DNA of 64,000 bases from Planktothrix sp. PCC 11201 (GTDB taxonomy: Bacteria > Cyanobacteriota > Cyanobacteriia > Cyanobacteriales > Microcoleaceae). The stretch covers positions 437,545 through 501,544 of the forward strand of contig NZ_LT797711.1 in assembly GCF_900009135.1 (NCBI RefSeq). The letters run 5' to 3'. The notes beneath the pieces were generated by a model. The model had not been told where the DNA came from. It searched no databases and was given only the letters and a program-made list of their open reading frames with translations. A program made the translations under genes and the position numbers. Below, piece by piece: positions 53,806-63,475 of this stretch (its first letter is position 1; every line of letters begins with the position of its first letter).

Positions 53806-54258
53806 ATGACCAAAACTTCGTTAAAAACACTTTATGATATTGATTTTGCACTCTGGATTACAGAGACAGTTAATCAGTTAAAATCTCGAAATATTGAAAA
53901 CTTAGATTGGGACAATTTAATTGAGGAGATCGAATCTTTGGGAAAGCGGGATAAACGGGAATTAGAAAGTCGGTTAACTACATTATTTGAACACGCTTTG
54001 AAACGTTGTTATGTTTCGTTACCTGATTGTTTTCGAGGTTGGGAAGTAACGATTTATCGAACGCAACAGGATATTAAAAAACAGCTAAGGGATTCTCCGA
54101 GTTTGAGGAATTATTTACAAGAAATTTATCTCGATTGTTATCAGGAAGCTTTGGAAAATATGAGAATTGAATATGATGCAGTATTTCCTGATATTTGTCC
54201 GTTTCCCCAGGATGTAGACATTTTATTAACTGGGAAATTTTGGGAAACACCGCTATAA
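53806..54258 (+). CDS. DUF29 family protein
   Basis: The 150-residue protein has the DUF29 signature: LYDIDFALWITETVNQLKSR at the start, DNLIEEIESLGKRDKRELES, and a C-terminal helix-rich part ending FPDICPFPQDVDILLTGKFW. DUF29 proteins are small, helical, common in cyanobacteria in many copies and of unknown function. It has its own upstream gap (116 nt, with a HIP1 site) after the five-gene operon, so it probably is not part of that system. It converges on the DUF4335 gene with 5 nt between the stops. Confidence 0.9.
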   Translation: MTKTSLKTLYDIDFALWITETVNQLKSRNIENLDWDNLIEEIESLGKRDKRELESRLTTLFEHALKRCYVSLPDCFRGWEVTIYRTQQDIKKQLRDSPSLRNYLQEIYLDCYQEALENMRIEYDAVFPDICPFPQDVDILLTGKFWETPL

Positions 54259-54263
54259 AAACC

Positions 54264-55733
54264 CTAATTCAACGATTCTAAAAATGCTTGAACGCTCCCA
54301 TCCGGTTGTAAAACTAAACGAATTTTAGGGGTTTTTCCTGACTCTATGGGAGAGATAAATGGTTCCCCAATTTCTGGAAAATCTAGTTGTTTTTGACGAT
54401 TAACCGCAGGTTGACCCACAGGAGTGATACTTTGCAAAGATCCATCAGAATTGAGTTTTAAACTATATTGTAACGTGCGTTTTAAATTTTTAGGCGGATA
54501 CCAGATTTTTTGAAAATAGTTTCTGACTTCACTCACTTGCGGAATTTGATCAAATAGGGTGGTATCCTGTTGACGAGTGGCGGCAATTGTGGGCGGGCGT
54601 TTATTCAGTTGAGCCAAATAATTCTGTTTATCTAGGTCGGAATTTTCTGGCAAAGAATTTGAAGAATTTTCCGCAGAAGGTACGTTTAAAATAACCGGAG
54701 GAGCCGCATTTTTTAAGGTGGGTAATTGAATAGTTTGGGGTGCAAAAATTACGGGCGGAGGCGGAGGCGCGACTTGGGTAGGAGCCACGGCTAGGCGAGG
54801 TGGGGGCGGGGGTACGGTGGCTGTTAAGGGAGGTGGTGCGGGGGTTACAGACCCATTGTTGATTCCTGAGTCCTGGGGAATAATCATGAACTCCCCGGAG
54901 CCGGGTTGCAGGTCGGGTATGGCTTGGGGGGTTGCAGGGTTGGGAAACAGAGGGGCGGGAATGGGCAGGGGGGCGGTATTCACGGGGGGTAAATTGGGAG
55001 CTACCTTAATCTGAATGGGGGGTGCAGACGGGACGGGAAGGGGTGCTAACTTAGATGGTGGGGGTAAGGGAACCAGATTTGGGGGCGGAATTTTAACGGT
55101 TTCTGAGGGTTGGGTGGCGGTTTGAGCTTGGGGTTGTCGATAGAGATTGATGAGTCTAATTGTCCCAGTTAAACAGCCAATAGAAATAGCAATCAATAAA
55201 ATTGTTCTTAACCATTCGGGGGTGGTTTTTTCTAGGGATTTTAGGTTGGATAAATTTTCTGATTCTGTTATATATTCTTCTAAAGCAGCCGATAGATCAA
55301 ATAGTTGTAAAATACTTAAATGAATAAATATATCGGTAGGATTTTTAGCTAAATTTCCTAAGAATAAATCATGATATAATAAGCCATCGGGTTTAATTTT
55401 AATTTCTGAGTTTGTTTCGTCAAATAGAACGAAGGATGGGGTGTTTTCAGCGGAAGATTTTAGGGAAACTTTTGCAGGTTCACGGGTTGAATTTTGGGCG
55501 AAATTAAGCAGATTTTGAATATAATTTTTGATGACTTGAGAGAGGGTTTCTAGTTGGGTGCGATCGCCTTCAATGGTAATATGATCGGCATCGGGTAAAC
55601 GGGGATCATCAAAGCAGAGTTTAAATTTAAACTGTTCTAAAACAGGTTGTTGTTTCAGGCGAGATATAAAAGGACGTTTCGCCTGGACTTCTAGGGTACA
55701 AGTGGGGGGAGTATAGCGTCGAATAATCATCAT
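54264..55733 (-). CDS. DUF4335 protein with transmembrane helix and Pro-rich region
   Basis: The protein has 489 residues. The first about 160 residues are the DUF4335 domain (start MIIRRYTPPTCTLEVQAK, then LCFDDPRLPDADHITIEGDR). One hydrophobic helix follows (about 172-193, TILLIAISIGCLTGTIRLI), then a long Pro/Ala-rich, disordered stretch (about 205-350) and a small C-terminal domain (ISPIESGKTPKIRLVLQPDG). The function is unknown but the family is limited to cyanobacteria and is regularly paired with DUF3038, as here (23 nt upstream). Membrane-anchored with the Pro-rich spacer probably crossing a periplasmic or lumenal space. Start at 55733 or the second Met is equivalent. Confidence 0.88.
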   Translation of the reverse strand: MMIIRRYTPPTCTLEVQAKRPFISRLKQQPVLEQFKFKLCFDDPRLPDADHITIEGDRTQLETLSQVIKNYIQNLLNFAQNSTREPAKVSLKSSAENTPSFVLFDETNSEIKIKPDGLLYHDLFLGNLAKNPTDIFIHLSILQLFDLSAALEEYITESENLSNLKSLEKTTPEWLRTILLIAISIGCLTGTIRLINLYRQPQAQTATQPSETVKIPPPNLVPLPPPSKLAPLPVPSAPPIQIKVAPNLPPVNTAPLPIPAPLFPNPATPQAIPDLQPGSGEFMIIPQDSGINNGSVTPAPPPLTATVPPPPPRLAVAPTQVAPPPPPVIFAPQTIQLPTLKNAAPPVILNVPSAENSSNSLPENSDLDKQNYLAQLNKRPPTIAATRQQDTTLFDQIPQVSEVRNYFQKIWYPPKNLKRTLQYSLKLNSDGSLQSITPVGQPAVNRQKQLDFPEIGEPFISPIESGKTPKIRLVLQPDGSVQAFLESLN

Positions 55734-55756
55734 AATGGTGAACCGTTAATAATTGA

Positions 55757-56326
55757 TTAAACTGGGGACTCTATGAAAGTTAACCATAATTGTTGATGGC
55801 TATTGGGTTTACTATAAAATAATAGATCAATTAGTAATTTAATGGCTAGGGTATCAAGGTCTAGGGGGGGTTGAGGATGTTGGGTCATCCACTGTTGATA
55901 ACTGTGATTAAATGTGTCTAAATAGTCCCGCAGCAAGGTCACTTGACGAAAATCAGTTTTTTGCTGTGCCATTTGTTCGACTAAACCCAAGGCTCGGCGA
56001 ATTAAAATTTGATCCTGTTGAGCAATATAACAAATAATCAGAACTAGCGATCGCATTTCTTCCAGGGATAAGGGATTTTCTTCTGATTTTTTTTCTAATA
56101 ATTTAATTTTATCAGGAACATTCGGCTCTAATTTTAATAGGTTTCCTACTTGTAAAATGGTTTCTAAAGGAATACCAATGAGGGCTTCAATTGCTAATAA
56201 TAATATCTGAATTTGAACCGTGATTTTTCCCCATTGTTCGGCTTGGGGTTGGGGTTCTAAATCATAGCTATTTGGATTGGATTTTTGATCATTAATAGAA
56301 TCTGAATTTAGCATTTTCAAGACCAC
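55757..56326 (-). CDS. DUF3038 protein
   Basis: The 189-residue protein is soluble and mainly helical. The core ITVQIQILLLAIEALIGIPL, then LVLIICYIAQQDQILIRRAL is typical of DUF3038. It is a cyanobacterial family of unknown role. Its ATG begins a two-gene minus-strand unit with DUF4335. A dispersed GATCCCCC repeat lies 19 nt upstream of the start codon. Confidence 0.87.
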   Translation of the reverse strand: MVLKMLNSDSINDQKSNPNSYDLEPQPQAEQWGKITVQIQILLLAIEALIGIPLETILQVGNLLKLEPNVPDKIKLLEKKSEENPLSLEEMRSLVLIICYIAQQDQILIRRALGLVEQMAQQKTDFRQVTLLRDYLDTFNHSYQQWMTQHPQPPLDLDTLAIKLLIDLLFYSKPNSHQQLWLTFIESPV

Positions 56327-56344
56327 TTATTATATCCGAGATTA

Positions 56345-56381
56345 GATCCCCCTAAATCCCCCTTTTTAAGGGGGACTTTGA
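56345..56381. repeat. Half copy of the GATCCCCCTAA hairpin repeat
   Basis: It matches the left arm of the 43384-43491 element almost base for base (GATCCCCCTAAATCCCCCTT then AAGGGGGACTTTGA). It can form a CCCCCTT-AAGGGGG hairpin between mutS2 and DUF3038 transcription units. Confidence 0.85.
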
Positions 56382-56392
56382 GCTAATTCCTA

Positions 56393-58816
56393 TTAATTCC
56401 CTAAATAAGCAATTGTAACACCAATGCCGCCATCATTGGGGGGGGCTAATTCAAATCGCTCAACTAAAGGATGGGTTTCTAAAAATTCGTGAACTCCCTT
56501 TCTCAGTTGTCCCGTTCCCTTGCCATGAATAATCCAAATTGCCCCAAAATCATGAATCTGACCTAACATTCGATCTAGTTCACTTTCTGCTTCTGAGATG
56601 CGTTTTCCCCTGAGATCAATGGTATTATTAGAAGTTCTAACAATCGGTCTTTCTGGTTTGGTTTCTTTTTCGGGAATGGGTTCTTTTTTCCGTTCTGGGG
56701 GCTTAGGAATTGTGGGTTTTAATCCATCTAAAGATTCAATTTCTCCTAAACTAACGGTCATTTTCATCATCCCAAATCGGACGGTAATTTGACCTTCTGG
56801 AGTCGGTTCGTTCAAGACTTCTGCGGTTTGACCAAAACGGGGTATTCTAATCCGATCACCCACCTTGGGTTTAAATTCTGGTGGTAGTTTTGGGGTAGCT
56901 CTTTTAGAGGGTAAATACTGCCCAGCAATTTGGTTTAAAGCCTCCGTTGCTAGGGTGGTATCTTGACCCGTGGGAGTCCCCTGTTGTAAGCGGCGAATCA
57001 CTTTTGCAATTTCAGCTTTAGCCTGAATTAATGTTTCTTGAATTGCCTTTTCTTGAATTTGTTTTAACTCCCGTTCTCGTTCTTTTAACGCTGCGGCTTT
57101 TTGGGCTAATTCCTGATGCAAACGTTCCGTATCTTTTAACAGTTGACCTGCGGCTTGAGCTTTGGTTTCCTGTTGACGGCGTTGGGCTTCTAACCCGGCA
57201 ATTACTTGGTTAACTTCCTCGGAAGTTTCCCCCACATAACCCGCAGCTTGTTCTATAATTTCTGGGTTTAATCCTAACCGTTTGGCAATGGTTAAGGCAT
57301 TAGAACGCCCTGGAATTCCCCATAATAATCTATAGGTGGGTTGTAAGGATTGTTCGTCGAATTCAACGGAGGCATTTTCAAATCTTTCATCTTCATATTT
57401 TAAGGATTTCAGTTCTCCAAAGTGAGTGGTTGCGATGGTTAATAAAGCATGATCAGCTAAATATTGTAATAAGGCGATCGCCAAGGCACTCCCTTCGGTG
57501 GGATCGGTTCCTGCGCCCACTTCATCTAGTAGAATTAAATTAGAATAACTGGTTTCTGATTGAGGATTAATTGCGGCTAAAATTCGGCTAATTCGGCGAA
57601 TATGACCAGAGAAAGTTGATAGGTTTTGTTCAATGGATTGTTCATCTCCAATATCAGCTAAAACCTGATCAAACCAAGGTATTTCTACGGGTTCTCTAGC
57701 GGGAATAAATAACCCGACTTTTGCCATTAATGCTGCTAATCCCAGGGTTTTTAAGGTAACGGTTTTGCCTCCGGTATTCGGCCCGGTGATCGCTACTACC
57801 CTAATTTTAGGATGGACGACAACATCAATGGGAACAACGGGAAATCCCTGTTCATGTTGTTGTTGCCAAACTAATAAAGGATGGCGGAGTTGTCTTAAAT
57901 TGATGTAATTTGAGGTTGAATCTTCTGATGATTCTAAATCAATAAAGCGGGGGGGATTTGCTTCTAACCACAGACTATAACGGGCTTTAGCCACGGCTAA
58001 ATCGAGAGTCGTTACAATCATTAATAATCTTTCTAAATCCGCTTGAACTGCCCCAACTTTCTCACTTAATCCCTGTAAAATTATGTCTTCTTCGGCTTTT
58101 TCTAGCCGTTGAATTTGCCGGAGTTGATTATTAAGATCAATTGTGGCTTTGGGTTCTATATATAAGGTCGCACCCGTTGTTGAGCTATCATGGACAATTC
58201 CAGGAATTACATCTTTTTGAGAGGCTTTAACTGGGATGACAAAGCGATCGCTTCTTTGGGTAATTAATTGCTCTTGAACGGCGTTAGATTTGCGTTGAAT
58301 AATATGTTGCAAAATCCCATAAACCCGATCTCTAATACTCCGTAATTGTCCCCGAATTCCCCCTAATTTAACACTAGCTCGATCTGCAACATCTCCCCGT
58401 TCATCAATACAGTGATAAATTTCCTGCTCTAGTTCGGGATAGGTTCTCAATTCCGAGACAAATTCTGTTATAATAGGAATATCGGAATGGCTATTAATAA
58501 TTCGCCGTAATTGTCTAGCTCCGGCTAAGGTTGTAGCGATCGCTAATAGTTCATTTCCTGATAACATTCCATGGCGTTCTACCCGTTCTAAATAAACGCT
58601 AATGTCTTCAATTCCTTCAAATTTTAAACCATTTTGTCGCAGTTCTAATTTGTAAGTTTCTTCAGTTTGTGCTAATAGTTGCAGAGTTTGGTCAACGGTC
58701 GTGGGAATGTGTAAATGCTGCGCCGCCACCGCAGCAAGTTTTGTCGCCGTAAAGGTGGATAAATGACGACATAACCGTTGCCATTCCAGTAGTTCTAAGG
58801 TTTCTGTTTGAATCAA
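56393..58816 (-). CDS. mutS2: Endonuclease MutS2
   Basis: MutS2 (807 aa) suppresses recombination or clears stalled ribosomes depending on species. It has the MutS-type ATPase (Walker A GPNTGGKT about 342, Walker B LILLDEVGAGTDPTEG, ATTHFGELK), a long coiled coil (about 535-630), a KOW-like region (KVGDRIRIPRFGQTAEVL) and a complete Smr nuclease domain at the end (IDLRGKRISEAE and IIHGKGTGQLRKG). It lacks the mismatch-binding domain I of MutS, as expected. Single gene, with a 162-nt gap to the EVE gene upstream. Confidence 0.96.
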   Translation of the reverse strand: MIQTETLELLEWQRLCRHLSTFTATKLAAVAAQHLHIPTTVDQTLQLLAQTEETYKLELRQNGLKFEGIEDISVYLERVERHGMLSGNELLAIATTLAGARQLRRIINSHSDIPIITEFVSELRTYPELEQEIYHCIDERGDVADRASVKLGGIRGQLRSIRDRVYGILQHIIQRKSNAVQEQLITQRSDRFVIPVKASQKDVIPGIVHDSSTTGATLYIEPKATIDLNNQLRQIQRLEKAEEDIILQGLSEKVGAVQADLERLLMIVTTLDLAVAKARYSLWLEANPPRFIDLESSEDSTSNYINLRQLRHPLLVWQQQHEQGFPVVPIDVVVHPKIRVVAITGPNTGGKTVTLKTLGLAALMAKVGLFIPAREPVEIPWFDQVLADIGDEQSIEQNLSTFSGHIRRISRILAAINPQSETSYSNLILLDEVGAGTDPTEGSALAIALLQYLADHALLTIATTHFGELKSLKYEDERFENASVEFDEQSLQPTYRLLWGIPGRSNALTIAKRLGLNPEIIEQAAGYVGETSEEVNQVIAGLEAQRRQQETKAQAAGQLLKDTERLHQELAQKAAALKERERELKQIQEKAIQETLIQAKAEIAKVIRRLQQGTPTGQDTTLATEALNQIAGQYLPSKRATPKLPPEFKPKVGDRIRIPRFGQTAEVLNEPTPEGQITVRFGMMKMTVSLGEIESLDGLKPTIPKPPERKKEPIPEKETKPERPIVRTSNNTIDLRGKRISEAESELDRMLGQIHDFGAIWIIHGKGTGQLRKGVHEFLETHPLVERFELAPPNDGGIGVTIAYLGN

Positions 58817-58906
58817 TGCCTCAAGATTTAAAAGTGTAATGTTAGTATACTACATTATTGTAACCGTTTTGGGTATTTTCTGCAATCCCCAGATAATCAG
58901 TAATCA

Positions 58907-58973
58907 GATTTAAGAGGATTACGCAGATTAACACAGATTAAAATCCGTGAAATCAGTGAAATCCTCTTAAATC
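58907..58973. repeat. Inverted repeat (14-bp perfect arms) between mutS2 and the EVE gene
   Basis: GATTTAAGAGGATT (58907-58920) is exactly mirrored by AATCCTCTTAAATC (58960-58973). The loop contains AATCCGTGAAATC-type repeats seen in many cyanobacterial gaps. It probably terminates the ppk-EVE transcript. Confidence 0.85.
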
Positions 58974-58978
58974 CGTGA

Positions 58979-59431
58979 TCATGATTTCAACCTTAAAATT
59001 CTCTCAGCAACGGATGTTAAAACAGGCATAACAGATAAGCGATTTCCCTGTTTAACAACGCCAAATTCCTCAGAATTAAAGGTTTTTTTGAGACTATCTA
59101 AACTAATTATAGCAGAAAATTGTTCCACAAATTCGATTTTAACCGTATACCATCGGGGAGAATTTGGCGTTGCTTTTGGGTCAAAATAGGGGCTGTTAAC
59201 ATCAAATTGGCTGGGATCAATTAGGTTGTTTTCAATGATTTTAGCTAATCCCACAATCCCCGGAGGTTTAGTATTAGAATGATAAAAGAATGCTAAATCT
59301 CCGATTTGCATTTGTTGGAGAAAATTTCGAGCTTGATAATTTCTCACTCCATCCCAAATCGAAGTGCCATCGCGTTTTAAATCCTCAATACTATACACAT
59401 CTGGTTCTGATTTAATCAACCAATAATTCAT
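58979..59431 (-). CDS. EVE-domain protein (modified-base reader fold)
   Basis: The 150-residue protein consists of a single EVE domain: MNYWLIKSEPDVYSIEDL, DGVRNYQARNFLQQMQIGD, FFYHSNTKPPGIVGLAKI and SPRWYTVKIEF. EVE is related to YTH/PUA folds and binds modified nucleic-acid bases; in bacteria it is often fused to or linked with restriction systems including McrB-like proteins. Here it is translationally close to ppk (5 nt) rather than to the McrB operon 5 kb away. The stand-alone form is widespread in cyanobacteria and may be housekeeping. Confidence 0.9.
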   Translation of the reverse strand: MNYWLIKSEPDVYSIEDLKRDGTSIWDGVRNYQARNFLQQMQIGDLAFFYHSNTKPPGIVGLAKIIENNLIDPSQFDVNSPYFDPKATPNSPRWYTVKIEFVEQFSAIISLDSLKKTFNSEEFGVVKQGNRLSVMPVLTSVAERILRLKS

Positions 59432-59436
59432 GTTTT

Positions 59437-61593
59437 TTAACTCTTTAAAGCATTTTCCATGAAGATATCATGGGCAATTAATTCCGGGGTATTTTCTGCC
59501 GGATGACGTTGAATATATTGACCATCAGGTTGTAAATCCCAGGCTTTCCGATTATCCGATAACATAATCCCTAAAATTTCTTCTAACTCCTTAGCAATAT
59601 CAGGATCTTTTATCGGAGTTACCGCTTCAACCCGACGATTTAAGTTGCGAGACATCCAGTCTGCTGAACCAATATAAACCTCCTCCTGTCCACCATTATA
59701 AAAATAGAAAATCCGAGAATGTTCTAAGAATCGTCCGATAATACTAATCACCTTAATATTATCACTAATTCCCTCTAAACCAGGACGCAAACTACAGGTT
59801 CCCCGCACAATCAAATCAATCCCAACTCCCGCTTGAGATGCCTCATATAATGTAGCAATAATTTCTGGGTCAACTAAAGAATTAAGTTTAGCCACAATTC
59901 GCCCGGTTTTCCCTTGATTTGCCTGTTCGATTTCCCGACGAATTAATCCCAAAAATCGTTTGCGCATATTCACCGGAGCAACTAACAGTTTACGATAGGA
60001 CTGTTGACGAGAATATCCGGTTAAGAAATTGAATAAATCCGTTAAATCTGCTCCCAAATCTGGACAGGCACTTAACAACCCTAAATCCGTATACAGTTTA
60101 GCAGTTTTATGATTATAATTTCCCGTGCCAATATGAACATAACGGCGAATTTTATCCTGTTCTTGACGCACAACCATCACAATTTTGGTATGGGTTTTTA
60201 AACCAACCAACCCATAGACAACATGAACTCCTGTTTGTTCTAATTTTTTTGCCCATTGAATATTATTTTCTTCATCAAATCGGGCTTTAAGTTCCACTAA
60301 AACGGCAACCTGTTTGCCATTTTCCGCCGCATCAATTAAAGCAGCAATAATCGGAGAATCCCCGGAAGTGCGATATAATGTCATTTTAATGGCTAAGACA
60401 TTAGGATCATAGGCTGCTTGATTAATAAACTGTTGAACTGTCGCAGAAAATGAATGGTAGGGGTGATGAACTAATACATCTTTTTGTCGTAAGATGGCAA
60501 AAATATCTTTTTCATCTGTTTCCGAATTAGACGGAATAATATCTTCACTATCTTTCATCCAACGGGGCAAAACGGCAGTCCAAGGTTTATCTTTTAATTC
60601 GGGTAAGGGTAAACTCAGAAAAGACATTAAATCCCGTAACCCCATCAACCCATCTACGGCATAAATATCTTCCGGTTCTAACTCTAATTCATCGACTAAT
60701 AAATCGCGTAAATAGTCCGGTATTGAACTATTGGTTTCCAGACGAACAACAGACCCACCGACTCGACGTTTGCGTAGTTCTTGTTCAATCGCTAATAATA
60801 AATCATCCGCTTCATCTTCTTGCACTGCTAAATCAGCATCGCGGGTAATCCTAAAAATATAATAATCTTGAATATCCATTCCCGGGAATAGGGATTCTAA
60901 ATTATGGGCAATGACTTGACCAATGGGAATACCAACCCAAGGGGAAAATTCCCCATTTTCTTGTACTCTTAATTCTTTAGGTAAGGAAATAAATCTAGGT
61001 AAAGAACTCGGTACTTTCACCCTAGCAAATAATTCTTCTTTGGTTTCAGGATTTTTGAGAACAACGGCTAAATTCAAACTCAAATTAGATAAATAGGGAA
61101 AGGGATGGCTACGGTCAATGGCTAAGGGAGTTAAAACTGGAAAAATTCCCTCGTCAAAATAACTTTTTAAATAAGTTCTTTGTTCTTGATTTAGATCAAT
61201 ATAATTTAATAAATGAATCCCATTTTGAGCTAATTCGGGTTTAATTTGTTGTTCAAAATATTGGTGCTGTTCCGTAACCATTGGTAACAATCGTTCATGG
61301 ATCGCATTTAGTTGTTGTTGTGGAGTCCGACCATCGGCGGTAACTTTATTAACTTGGGCTTCAATTTGTCGTTTAATTCCGGCCACTCGCACCATAAAAA
61401 ATTCGTCTAAATTAGAACTAAAAATAGCTAAAAATTTTAACCGTTCTAACAGAGGATTCTGAGGATCTAAGGCTTCTGCTAAGACCCGACGGTTAAATTC
61501 TAACCAACTAAGTTCCCGACTCAAGTAATATTGGGGATCTTGAAGATTAATGTCTTTGGTAATTTTTGGCTCTGTTTTTTTAGTTTTGGACAT
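59437..61593 (-). CDS. ppk1: Polyphosphate kinase 1
   Basis: The protein has 718 residues. It makes polyphosphate from ATP at the membrane. It has the four-domain PPK1 layout: N-terminal helical domain starting YYLSRELSWLEFNRRVL, head domain, and the two PLD-like catalytic domains with KTHTKIVMVVRQ and HIGTGNYNHKTAKLY (the autophosphorylated His lies in this region), followed by SADWMSRNLNRRVE. The length is standard. The gene leads a short unit with the EVE gene. The 302-nt upstream gap (61594-61895) contains no further gene. Confidence 0.96.
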   Translation of the reverse strand: MSKTKKTEPKITKDINLQDPQYYLSRELSWLEFNRRVLAEALDPQNPLLERLKFLAIFSSNLDEFFMVRVAGIKRQIEAQVNKVTADGRTPQQQLNAIHERLLPMVTEQHQYFEQQIKPELAQNGIHLLNYIDLNQEQRTYLKSYFDEGIFPVLTPLAIDRSHPFPYLSNLSLNLAVVLKNPETKEELFARVKVPSSLPRFISLPKELRVQENGEFSPWVGIPIGQVIAHNLESLFPGMDIQDYYIFRITRDADLAVQEDEADDLLLAIEQELRKRRVGGSVVRLETNSSIPDYLRDLLVDELELEPEDIYAVDGLMGLRDLMSFLSLPLPELKDKPWTAVLPRWMKDSEDIIPSNSETDEKDIFAILRQKDVLVHHPYHSFSATVQQFINQAAYDPNVLAIKMTLYRTSGDSPIIAALIDAAENGKQVAVLVELKARFDEENNIQWAKKLEQTGVHVVYGLVGLKTHTKIVMVVRQEQDKIRRYVHIGTGNYNHKTAKLYTDLGLLSACPDLGADLTDLFNFLTGYSRQQSYRKLLVAPVNMRKRFLGLIRREIEQANQGKTGRIVAKLNSLVDPEIIATLYEASQAGVGIDLIVRGTCSLRPGLEGISDNIKVISIIGRFLEHSRIFYFYNGGQEEVYIGSADWMSRNLNRRVEAVTPIKDPDIAKELEEILGIMLSDNRKAWDLQPDGQYIQRHPAENTPELIAHDIFMENALKS

Positions 61594-61905
61594 AATTTAG
61601 AATTTAGGTGGGTAGGATCAACTCAATCTCTATTGTAATTCTGAATGGTTAAAATTGTAAAAAAATTATTCAATATTTATAAGTCGGGGTAAAATCAAGG
61701 TTAACGAATGTTTAAACAGCTTTTTATTAATTATTTATTCAGGCAAATTAAGTTAAAAAAAAAGACTTAATTTAGCAAGTTTAAATTAATCAAGCTCCTG
61801 AATGCTGACAAACCGATCAGTGGCAGTGATTTTGAGCTAAAATTCCACAAATTGCCCCGGTCGAAGTAACATAGAAATTAGGGTTAATTGATACGTTGGC
61901 GGAGG
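61594..61905. other. AT-rich divergent gap without a gene
   Basis: It separates ppk1 (minus) from the GTPase gene (plus). It is AT-rich at 61640-61790. I see no RNA gene. The last bases GGAGG (61901-61905) are the ribosome-binding site of the next gene. Confidence 0.6.
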
Positions 61906-61910
61906 ACAAA

Positions 61911-63374
61911 ATGACAGTTAAATTGGAACGCCCAATTTTAATTGGGGGGGTCGGGCTTTCTTTCGGTCTATGGTTGTTGGAAAGTGTTCAGAATTCAGCT
62001 TCTGAATTCGGACAAATAGTTCTATTTGGTTTAGCCCTCAGTAGTGCCGGACTGTGGTGGTTTAAGCAACAAAGAACAGAATCCCTGCAATTGTCGCCGC
62101 CTCCAGAACTTTTAAATCAGGATCAAGTAGAAAAGGCGATCGCCCAAACCCAAAGTCTGATCGCTCGTTTGGCCACAGAATCCCCAACTCAGAATCACCG
62201 TTTACAAGCCCTACAACAGCAAGGGGAGCAACTCAACGGTCAACTGCAACGAACAGCCCTGCGGGTCGCTATTGCGGGCAACAAAGGCACGGGGAAAACC
62301 GCCTTGTTACAAAGGTTGCAGTCCGACTGGCTGCCCCAACAACCTCAGACGTTAAGTTTGACGGAAATTTCCACCCCAGAACTCGATTCTGCCCTCCCTA
62401 ATTTAATCACGGTGGCGGATGTGGTTTTATTTGTCACCGCCGGAGATTTAAGCGACCCCGAATTTAAAACTATATCTGAATTGGTGGCTAATAACCAGCG
62501 CTTAATTTTAGTTTGGAATAAGCAAGATCAATATTTAATTGGGGAACAACCTGTGATTTTACAGCAGTTAAAAACCACATTGACGGGGGTATTATCCCCG
62601 GAAGATATTGTGGCGATCGCAGCTTCTCCCAATGCGATAAAAGTGCGTCAACATCAAGATGATGGGACAGTTCAAGAATGGTTAGAACCCCAATTACCTA
62701 TCCTTGATTCGGTTATCAACCATCTCAATTCTATTTTAAGTCAAGAACAGCAAAAATTAGTATTAGCAACAACCTATCGGGAAGCCTTAGAATTGCAACG
62801 GCAAGCGAAAGAGATTTTCAATCAATTACGCCGAGAACAGGCTTTACCTCTGATTGAAAAATATCAATGGATTGCGGCGGCTGCGACGGTAGCCAATCCA
62901 GTTCCGGCTTTAGATATGTTAGCAACGGCGGCGGTTAATGCCCAATTGGTAATGGATTTAGGGGCGATTTATCAACATAAATTCTCCCTAAGTCAAGGTC
63001 AAGAAGTTGCCACAACTATTAGCACCCAGATGTTGAAATTGGGGTTGGTAGAAATCTCCACCCAAACCTTAACCTCGTTATTGAAAACTAATACCGTGAC
63101 GTTTGTCGCTGGAAGTCTGGTGCAGGGGGTGAGCGCGGCCTATTTAACCCGAATTGCCGGGTTGAGTTTAATTGAGTATTTCCAAGCCCAGTCCCTGCTG
63201 TTAGAAGCCACCGACAATCCGAGTTTGAATTGGGATAGTCTTAAGAAAACCCTACAAACCGTATTCCAGCAAAATCAACAGGCCAATTTATTACAGTCTT
63301 TTATTAAACAGGCACTCAATTATCTGGTGGTGCAGTTCAAACCCAAGCAAACCCTTGAATCCTCGGCTTCTTAG
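61911..63374 (+). CDS. Membrane GTPase with DUF697 domain
   Basis: The start is ATG 61911 (487 aa), because GGAGG at 61901-61905 is 5 nt before it; a TTG at 61896 would bury that site. Two hydrophobic segments near the N-terminus (about 7-25 and 33-50) anchor it. The GTPase has G1 GNKGTGKTALL (about 122), a TAGDLSD region and G4 WNKQDQ. The C-terminal DUF697 domain has two or three hydrophobic helices (AAAATVANPVPALDMLATAA, FVAGSLVQGVSAAYL). Such Era-like GTPase-DUF697 proteins are common in cyanobacteria with possible roles in membrane remodelling or division; function unproven. Confidence 0.87.
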   Translation: MTVKLERPILIGGVGLSFGLWLLESVQNSASEFGQIVLFGLALSSAGLWWFKQQRTESLQLSPPPELLNQDQVEKAIAQTQSLIARLATESPTQNHRLQALQQQGEQLNGQLQRTALRVAIAGNKGTGKTALLQRLQSDWLPQQPQTLSLTEISTPELDSALPNLITVADVVLFVTAGDLSDPEFKTISELVANNQRLILVWNKQDQYLIGEQPVILQQLKTTLTGVLSPEDIVAIAASPNAIKVRQHQDDGTVQEWLEPQLPILDSVINHLNSILSQEQQKLVLATTYREALELQRQAKEIFNQLRREQALPLIEKYQWIAAAATVANPVPALDMLATAAVNAQLVMDLGAIYQHKFSLSQGQEVATTISTQMLKLGLVEISTQTLTSLLKTNTVTFVAGSLVQGVSAAYLTRIAGLSLIEYFQAQSLLLEATDNPSLNWDSLKKTLQTVFQQNQQANLLQSFIKQALNYLVVQFKPKQTLESSAS

Positions 63375-63393
63375 CTGATGTCCCAGTGGTTTT

Positions 63394-63430
63394 CCCCAGT
63401 CCTCAAAAAAAACTTTGAGAACTGGGGTTT
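63394..63430 (+). terminator. Rho-independent terminator of the GTPase gene
   Basis: CCCCAGT-C-CTCAAA pairs with TTTGAG-A-ACTGGGG (63394-63427), followed by TTT. It is 20 nt beyond the stop and overlaps the -35 box of the tRNA promoter. Confidence 0.85.
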
Positions 63431-63455
63431 ACAATTCTGAGGTTTATGCTATAGT
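63428..63455 (+). promoter_or_regulatory. Promoter of the tRNA-Gly gene
   Basis: TTTACA (63428-63433), 16-nt spacer, TATAGT (63450-63455) with an extended -10 TG at 63447-63448. The tRNA begins about 14 nt past the predicted start site. Confidence 0.6.
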
Positions 63456-63475
63456 TAGAAATTGTGAAAGACAAC

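Noticed and set aside
53806..54258. DUF29 gene as part of the five-gene operon
   Set aside because: A 116-nt gap precedes it and DUF29 genes are scattered widely in cyanobacteria without defence linkage.
58979..59431. EVE gene as a sixth part of the McrB-type system
   Set aside because: It is 5 kb away, on the other strand and tied to ppk1, with four unrelated genes between.
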